The notes beneath the pieces are model-generated. The model did no database searches and was not told the origin of the DNA. It was given only the letters and a program-made list of their open reading frames with translations. The translations under genes were made by a program, and so were the position numbers. Of a DNA stretch of 9,832 bases, positions 6,478 to 9,832 are shown piece by piece (the first letter of the stretch is position 1; each line of letters starts with the position of its first letter). This DNA comes from an uncultured Ignavibacteria bacterium. Lineage in GTDB: Bacteria; Bacteroidota; Ignavibacteria; Ignavibacteriales; Melioribacteraceae. The stretch spans positions 1-9,832 of the forward strand of contig CALGLM010000474.1 in the NCBI GenBank assembly GCA_937930275.1, in the 5' to 3' direction.

Positions 6478-9195
6478 ATGGCTCAAAATTCCGAAAATTC
6501 CGATAATCGTCAAACCAATGTAAATTGGTACTCAAAATCGGTATCAGATATTTTTACCCATTTTAGAACAACCGAAAACGGTCTTAATAATTATGAATTA
6601 GAACAAAAGTATAAAGAATTTGGTTTTAATGAAATAATAAACGAAAAAAAAGAGTCAATAATTCAATTATTTATTGAACAATTTAAAAGTTTATTAATTA
6701 TAATTCTTATAGTTGCCGCTATTGTATCTGCATTAATTAACCAACCGGTGGAAGCGATTGCTATTATAGTAATTGTTATTTTGGCAGGTGTTTTGGGGTT
6801 TGTTCAAGAATTTCAAGCGGGAAAAGCAATTGAATCGTTAAAACAAATGGCTGCTCCGCATTCAACAGTGGTAAGAGAAGGAGTTGAAAGTGTTATTTTT
6901 GCAAAAGAATTAGTCCCAGGTGATATCGTTATTCTTAATACCGGAGATAAAGTTCCGGCTGATTGTAGAGTAATCGAATCATTCAATCTAAAAACAGACG
7001 AAGCATCGCTTACGGGCGAATCTACTCCTATTGAAAAACATAACGGTTCATTAGAAGATATTATAACCCCTTTAGGTGATCAATTTAATATGTTGTTCAT
7101 GGGTACTTCTATACTTTATGGTAGGGGAAAAGGGGTAGTGATTGCAACAGGGATGAAGACTGAATTTGGTAAAATTGCTTCTTTATTGCAAAATACTGAA
7201 AACAGGAAAACCCCCTTACAAGTAAACTTAAACCAATTAGGAAAAAGTATTGGTATATATGCCATTTTTATTGCCGGAATAATGAGTATAGTAGGCTTTT
7301 TAAATGGCAATAACATTGTAGAGATGTTTATTTGGGGAGTAGCAATTGCTGTTGCAATAATTCCGGAAGCATTACCCGCAGTGGTTACTATAAGTATTGC
7401 ATTAGGTGTTAGACGGATGGTTAAGCGTAAAGCATTAATTAGAAAACTTCCTGCCGTTGAAACTTTGGGTGCAACAAATATTATATGTTCAGATAAAACA
7501 GGTACTTTGACTCAAGATGAAATGACTGTAAGGAAAATTTACACATATGATACTGTAGTTGATGTTTCAGGTGTCGGTTATACTCCAAACGGTGATTTTA
7601 CGGTTGCCGGGGATATGATAATTTCCGGTACACAATTGGAACTTTTAGAGGTATTAAGATATGGTGCGTTATGCTGCGATGCGACATTGATGAACGATAA
7701 CGGAAAATGGGTAATAAACGGTGACCCTACGGAAGGAGCGATTGTTGTTGCTGCCGAAAAAGCATGTTCTAATGTTCCAAATCTAAAAAATCAATATAAC
7801 AGAGTTTTTGAAATTCCTTTTTCATCTGAAACAAAACGGATGACTACCGTTCATAAATGGAGTAATGATAATTTTATTGTAATAAGCAAAGGTGCGCCTG
7901 AAATAATTTTACCTTCATGTTCTTTTTATCTATGCAAAAAGGGTGTTGTTGAGTTTGATGAAAATTATAAGCTAAATTTAGATAAAAGAGCCGAAGAGTT
8001 CGGAAGTAAAGCACTGCGAGTTCTTGTTATTGCCTACAAGTTTGTTGGTGATTATAATAATGTTGATATTGAAAAGGATCTGATTTTTGGCGGAATGGTA
8101 GGCATGATTGACCCTCCTCGTCCGGAAGTAAAAGAAGCAATTAAATTGTGTGAATCTGCCGGAATTAAGCCTATAATGATTACGGGCGACCATGAGGTTA
8201 CTGCCGTTGCAGTAGCTAAAGAATTAGGTATTATGAGGGGAGATGATAAATCAATTTCCGGAATAAAGCTTGAAAGTATGAGTGACGAAGAATTTGAAAC
8301 TATAGTGGATAATACAGTTGTTTATGCCAGAATATCACCTTCGCACAAACTAAAAATAGTAAATTCTCTTATGAAACGCGGAAATATTGTTGCTATGACA
8401 GGGGACGGTGTTAATGATGCACCTGCATTAAAAAAAGCCGATATTGGTGTTGCAATGGGAATAAAAGGAACCGAAGTTAGCAGAGAAGCAGCAGATATGA
8501 TATTAACTGATGATAATTTTGCATCAATTGTATCGGCAGTTGAAGAAGGAAGAGGAATTTTTCAAAATATAAAAAAATATTTGGTTTATCTTTTAGGCGG
8601 TAATTTAGGTACAGTATTAGCATTGATTATTTCATTAATTGCAAACTTACCAATACCTTTACAAGCTGTTCAAATTTTATTTATTAATTTTTTAATGGAT
8701 GGATTAATAGCTATTTCGTTAGGAGTTGAGCCGGCAGAAAAAGGGTTGATGCATCATAAACCAAGAAACGTTAAAGAAGGAATTATTGATAAGAGAACAT
8801 TTGCTTTTATTGCCGTTGCCGGTATTATTATTGGTTTAATTACTATCGGTTCATTTGCGACAGCAATTAATTTAGGATTTACTCCACAAAAAGCAGAGAC
8901 AATATTTTTTATTACATTAATATTTGCAAGAATATTTAACGGAGTAACTTGTAGGTCTTTAGAAGAAAGTTCACTATTATTAAGTCCGCTAAAAAACAAA
9001 CCTTTAATGTTAAGTATTGTTGTTTCAATATTATTTACTATTTCAGTAATATATATACCGATATTACAAAGAGCATTTAGAAATCAGGAGATTGAATTAA
9101 TTGCTTGGTTTTGGTCGTTTGCTGCTTCTTCGCTTGTATTAATTGTAATTGAATTGTACAAATTTATACTGCGTAAGTTGGGGAAAACTATTTAA
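6478..9195 (+). CDS. P2-type calcium-transporting ATPase, predicted single ion site
   Basis: A complete 905-residue cation pump of SERCA/PMR1-like architecture, expected to export Ca2+ (possibly Mn2+) across the inner membrane using ATP. In order: N-terminal cation-ATPase domain (about 15-60), helices M1-M2 (68-115), actuator domain with TGES (179-182), M3-M4 (255-312) with PEALP (296-300), phosphorylation site D339 in CSDKTGTLT, nucleotide-binding domain with KGAPE (471-475), DPPRP (545-549), TGD (569-571), the hinge TGDGVNDAP (641-649), and six C-terminal helices from about 702. Aligned by eye to SERCA, site II residues are present (E297, N737, D741), but site I is mostly lost: E771 is T712, T799 is M740 and E908 is R818. 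That pattern fits one-ion pumps such as SPCA/PMR1. The INFLMDGLIAISLGVEP stretch resembles the SPCA M6 region. The ATG at 6478 lacks a Shine-Dalgarno, common in this phylum. It is transcribed alone, divergent from isocitrate dehydrogenase. A Na+ or H+ pump is less likely. Confidence 0.93.
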   Translation: MAQNSENSDNRQTNVNWYSKSVSDIFTHFRTTENGLNNYELEQKYKEFGFNEIINEKKESIIQLFIEQFKSLLIIILIVAAIVSALINQPVEAIAIIVIVILAGVLGFVQEFQAGKAIESLKQMAAPHSTVVREGVESVIFAKELVPGDIVILNTGDKVPADCRVIESFNLKTDEASLTGESTPIEKHNGSLEDIITPLGDQFNMLFMGTSILYGRGKGVVIATGMKTEFGKIASLLQNTENRKTPLQVNLNQLGKSIGIYAIFIAGIMSIVGFLNGNNIVEMFIWGVAIAVAIIPEALPAVVTISIALGVRRMVKRKALIRKLPAVETLGATNIICSDKTGTLTQDEMTVRKIYTYDTVVDVSGVGYTPNGDFTVAGDMIISGTQLELLEVLRYGALCCDATLMNDNGKWVINGDPTEGAIVVAAEKACSNVPNLKNQYNRVFEIPFSSETKRMTTVHKWSNDNFIVISKGAPEIILPSCSFYLCKKGVVEFDENYKLNLDKRAEEFGSKALRVLVIAYKFVGDYNNVDIEKDLIFGGMVGMIDPPRPEVKEAIKLCESAGIKPIMITGDHEVTAVAVAKELGIMRGDDKSISGIKLESMSDEEFETIVDNTVVYARISPSHKLKIVNSLMKRGNIVAMTGDGVNDAPALKKADIGVAMGIKGTEVSREAADMILTDDNFASIVSAVEEGRGIFQNIKKYLVYLLGGNLGTVLALIISLIANLPIPLQAVQILFINFLMDGLIAISLGVEPAEKGLMHHKPRNVKEGIIDKRTFAFIAVAGIIIGLITIGSFATAINLGFTPQKAETIFFITLIFARIFNGVTCRSLEESSLLLSPLKNKPLMLSIVVSILFTISVIYIPILQRAFRNQEIELIAWFWSFAASSLVLIVIELYKFILRKLGKTI

Positions 9196-9411
9196 TGACT
9201 TATTAGAATATTGTTTTTAATTATTTGGAATATGCATTAAGAATAATATAGCAAAATTAATAAAAAGGGAGAATGAATAAACATTTGCGATGTATAAATA
9301 CTTATTAAATACTATTTAATTTAGCGTCATCCTTCAATTCTAAAAAGAATGACGCCGTAATTTTAATTCTACAAAATCTATAGGTATTTTTGTTATTGTA
9401 TATAATAATTT
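9196..9411. other. Convergent intergenic region
   Basis: This 216-bp AT-rich gap separates the 3' ends of the Ca2+-ATPase (plus) and the T9SS-sorted protein (minus). Apart from the hairpin at 9324-9355 I see no gene or RNA. An 11-codon frame at 9273-9308 preceded by GGGAG is too short to defend as a gene. Confidence 0.6.
9324..9355. terminator. Hairpin between convergent genes, likely two-way terminator or REP-like element
   Basis: GCGTCATCCTT (9324-9334) pairs with AAGAATGACGC (9345-9355) with one mismatch in 11 pairs, leaving a 10-nt loop. An inner alternative stem, ATTCT/AGAAT, could form at the loop. The GTCAT...ATGAC core is far more G+C-rich than its surroundings. The downstream tails are T-containing but interrupted on both strands (CGTAATTTTAATT on plus), so termination may be imperfect. 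Its site between converging genes supports a terminator role. Short GTCATTC/GAATGAC hairpins also occur as dispersed intergenic repeats in many genomes, so it may be one copy of such a family. Confidence 0.5.
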
Positions 9412-9832
9412 CTACTTAACTAAAGTTGCTTTTACAGTTTTAGAAACCGTTTGGTTTGTTGCGTTATCCTTAAAAACAAAATTGATAAATAAATGTCCGC
9501 TCGGATATCCGTCCATATAAATACGTTGGGAATGATTTCCGACTTCTACAAAATCATCTTTAACTACTTTTAATAATTCACCTAATTCATTAAAAATTTG
9601 AATTTTTAAGAAACCGTTTGTGGGAATGGTATAATTGACTATAGTAGAGGGATTAAACGGATTAGGATAATTTTGACTAATTTCGAAACTTGTATTAATT
9701 TTAAAATCATCTTCAACAGAAACTTGAATTGTATCCTTATAAATCCACTTAACTGCATCAAACACAATTTGAACACCTGAAGTATCGGTTGCGTCACCTA
9801 AACGTAAATATCCGGTATTGCCTGCATTAAAT
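9412..9832 (-). CDS. Secreted protein with T9SS type A sorting domain, C-terminal part (cut by window edge)
   Basis: The frame is open to the right edge, so the 139 visible residues are the C-terminus of a longer gene; a GTG inside the frame at 9763-9765 is not its start. Visible residues 1-29 (FNAGNTGYLRLGDATD ... VQIVFDAVKW) end in a motif resembling the golvesin/xanthan-lyase C-terminal beta domain, where a DAVRF-type ending is typical; this link is tentative. Residues 51-139 are a Por-secretion-system sorting domain: SQNYPNPFNPSTIVNYTIP, a GELLKVVKDD strand, a turn near MDGYPSGHLF and the basic end KTVKATLVK. Such domains direct export through T9SS and are removed or anchored at the cell surface. 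The NYPNPFNPST form points to Ignavibacteria and relatives. The enzymatic or binding part lies outside the window, so the function is unknown. Stop TAG at 9412-9414; it converges on the Ca2+-ATPase gene. Confidence 0.88.
   Translation of the reverse strand, partial: FNAGNTGYLRLGDATDTSGVQIVFDAVKWIYKDTIQVSVEDDFKINTSFEISQNYPNPFNPSTIVNYTIPTNGFLKIQIFNELGELLKVVKDDFVEVGNHSQRIYMDGYPSGHLFINFVFKDNATNQTVSKTVKATLVK

Noticed and set aside
6318..6506. Plus-strand open frame spanning the divergent promoter
   Set aside because: It overlaps the starts of both strongly supported genes and resembles no known protein.
7116..7316. Minus-strand open frame antisense to the Ca2+-ATPase
   Set aside because: It lies opposite a fully conserved coding region; likewise the minus-strand frames at 7978-8193 and 8754-8999.
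9273..9308. 11-codon frame after a GGGAG sequence
   Set aside because: Too short and without similarity; a GGGAG in AT-rich intergenic DNA is not enough evidence.
9763..9765. GTG start for the right-edge gene
   Set aside because: The same frame stays open to the window edge with domain-like sequence before it, and a T9SS cargo needs an N-terminal signal peptide that is absent here.

Overview
The window is AT-rich (roughly one third G+C by eye) and carries hallmarks of the Bacteroidota/Chlorobiota superphylum, most likely an Ignavibacteria-like bacterium. The clues are a SusC/RagA-type TonB-dependent receptor, a type IX secretion (T9SS) C-terminal sorting domain with the QNYPNPFNPST signature, a Reg_prop/Y_Y_Y propeller histidine kinase, and several starts with little or no Shine-Dalgarno sequence. 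The QNYPNPFNPST form is typical of Ignavibacteria and related lineages, so the phylum is an inference and not a proof. I see no RNA gene, CRISPR array, insertion sequence or phage gene.

Layout. On the minus strand, reading from 6385 down to 847, four genes lie in tight order with gaps of 23, 13 and 16 nt: a Thermus-type isocitrate dehydrogenase, a 73-residue PGPGW-like membrane protein, a 1046-residue propeller sensor kinase, and a NarL/FixJ response regulator with a GTG start. This looks like one transcription unit. A 214-bp gap follows (633-846). It holds a perfect 10-bp inverted repeat embedded in three TGCA motifs at exact 10-bp phase. After it, still on the minus strand, comes the N-terminal 210 residues of a SusC-like outer-membrane receptor that runs off the left edge. 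Divergent from the dehydrogenase, on the plus strand (6478-9195), is a complete P2-type Ca2+-ATPase. A 216-bp convergent gap (9196-9411) contains a hairpin that could serve as a two-way terminator. The right edge cuts the C-terminal part of a secreted protein on the minus strand that ends in a T9SS sorting domain.

How they may work together. The kinase has a periplasmic propeller sensor of the kind used by Bacteroides hybrid two-component systems that control SusC/SusD nutrient loci. Here receiver and DNA-binding parts are a separate NarL-type regulator, and the next gene downstream is a SusC-like receptor preceded by a strong dyad. The simplest hypothesis is a ligand-sensing kinase/regulator pair that controls the adjacent receptor through that dyad. 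The dehydrogenase has the Asp-Ile signature of NAD-dependent enzymes, although the characterised Thermus homologue has the Lys-Tyr NADP type. The Ca2+-ATPase keeps the residues of cation site II but has lost most of site I, so one ion per ATP is predicted. I found no gene cluster that clearly forms a new type of system; the most worthwhile leads are the dyad/regulator/receptor arrangement and the two substrate-specificity predictions.
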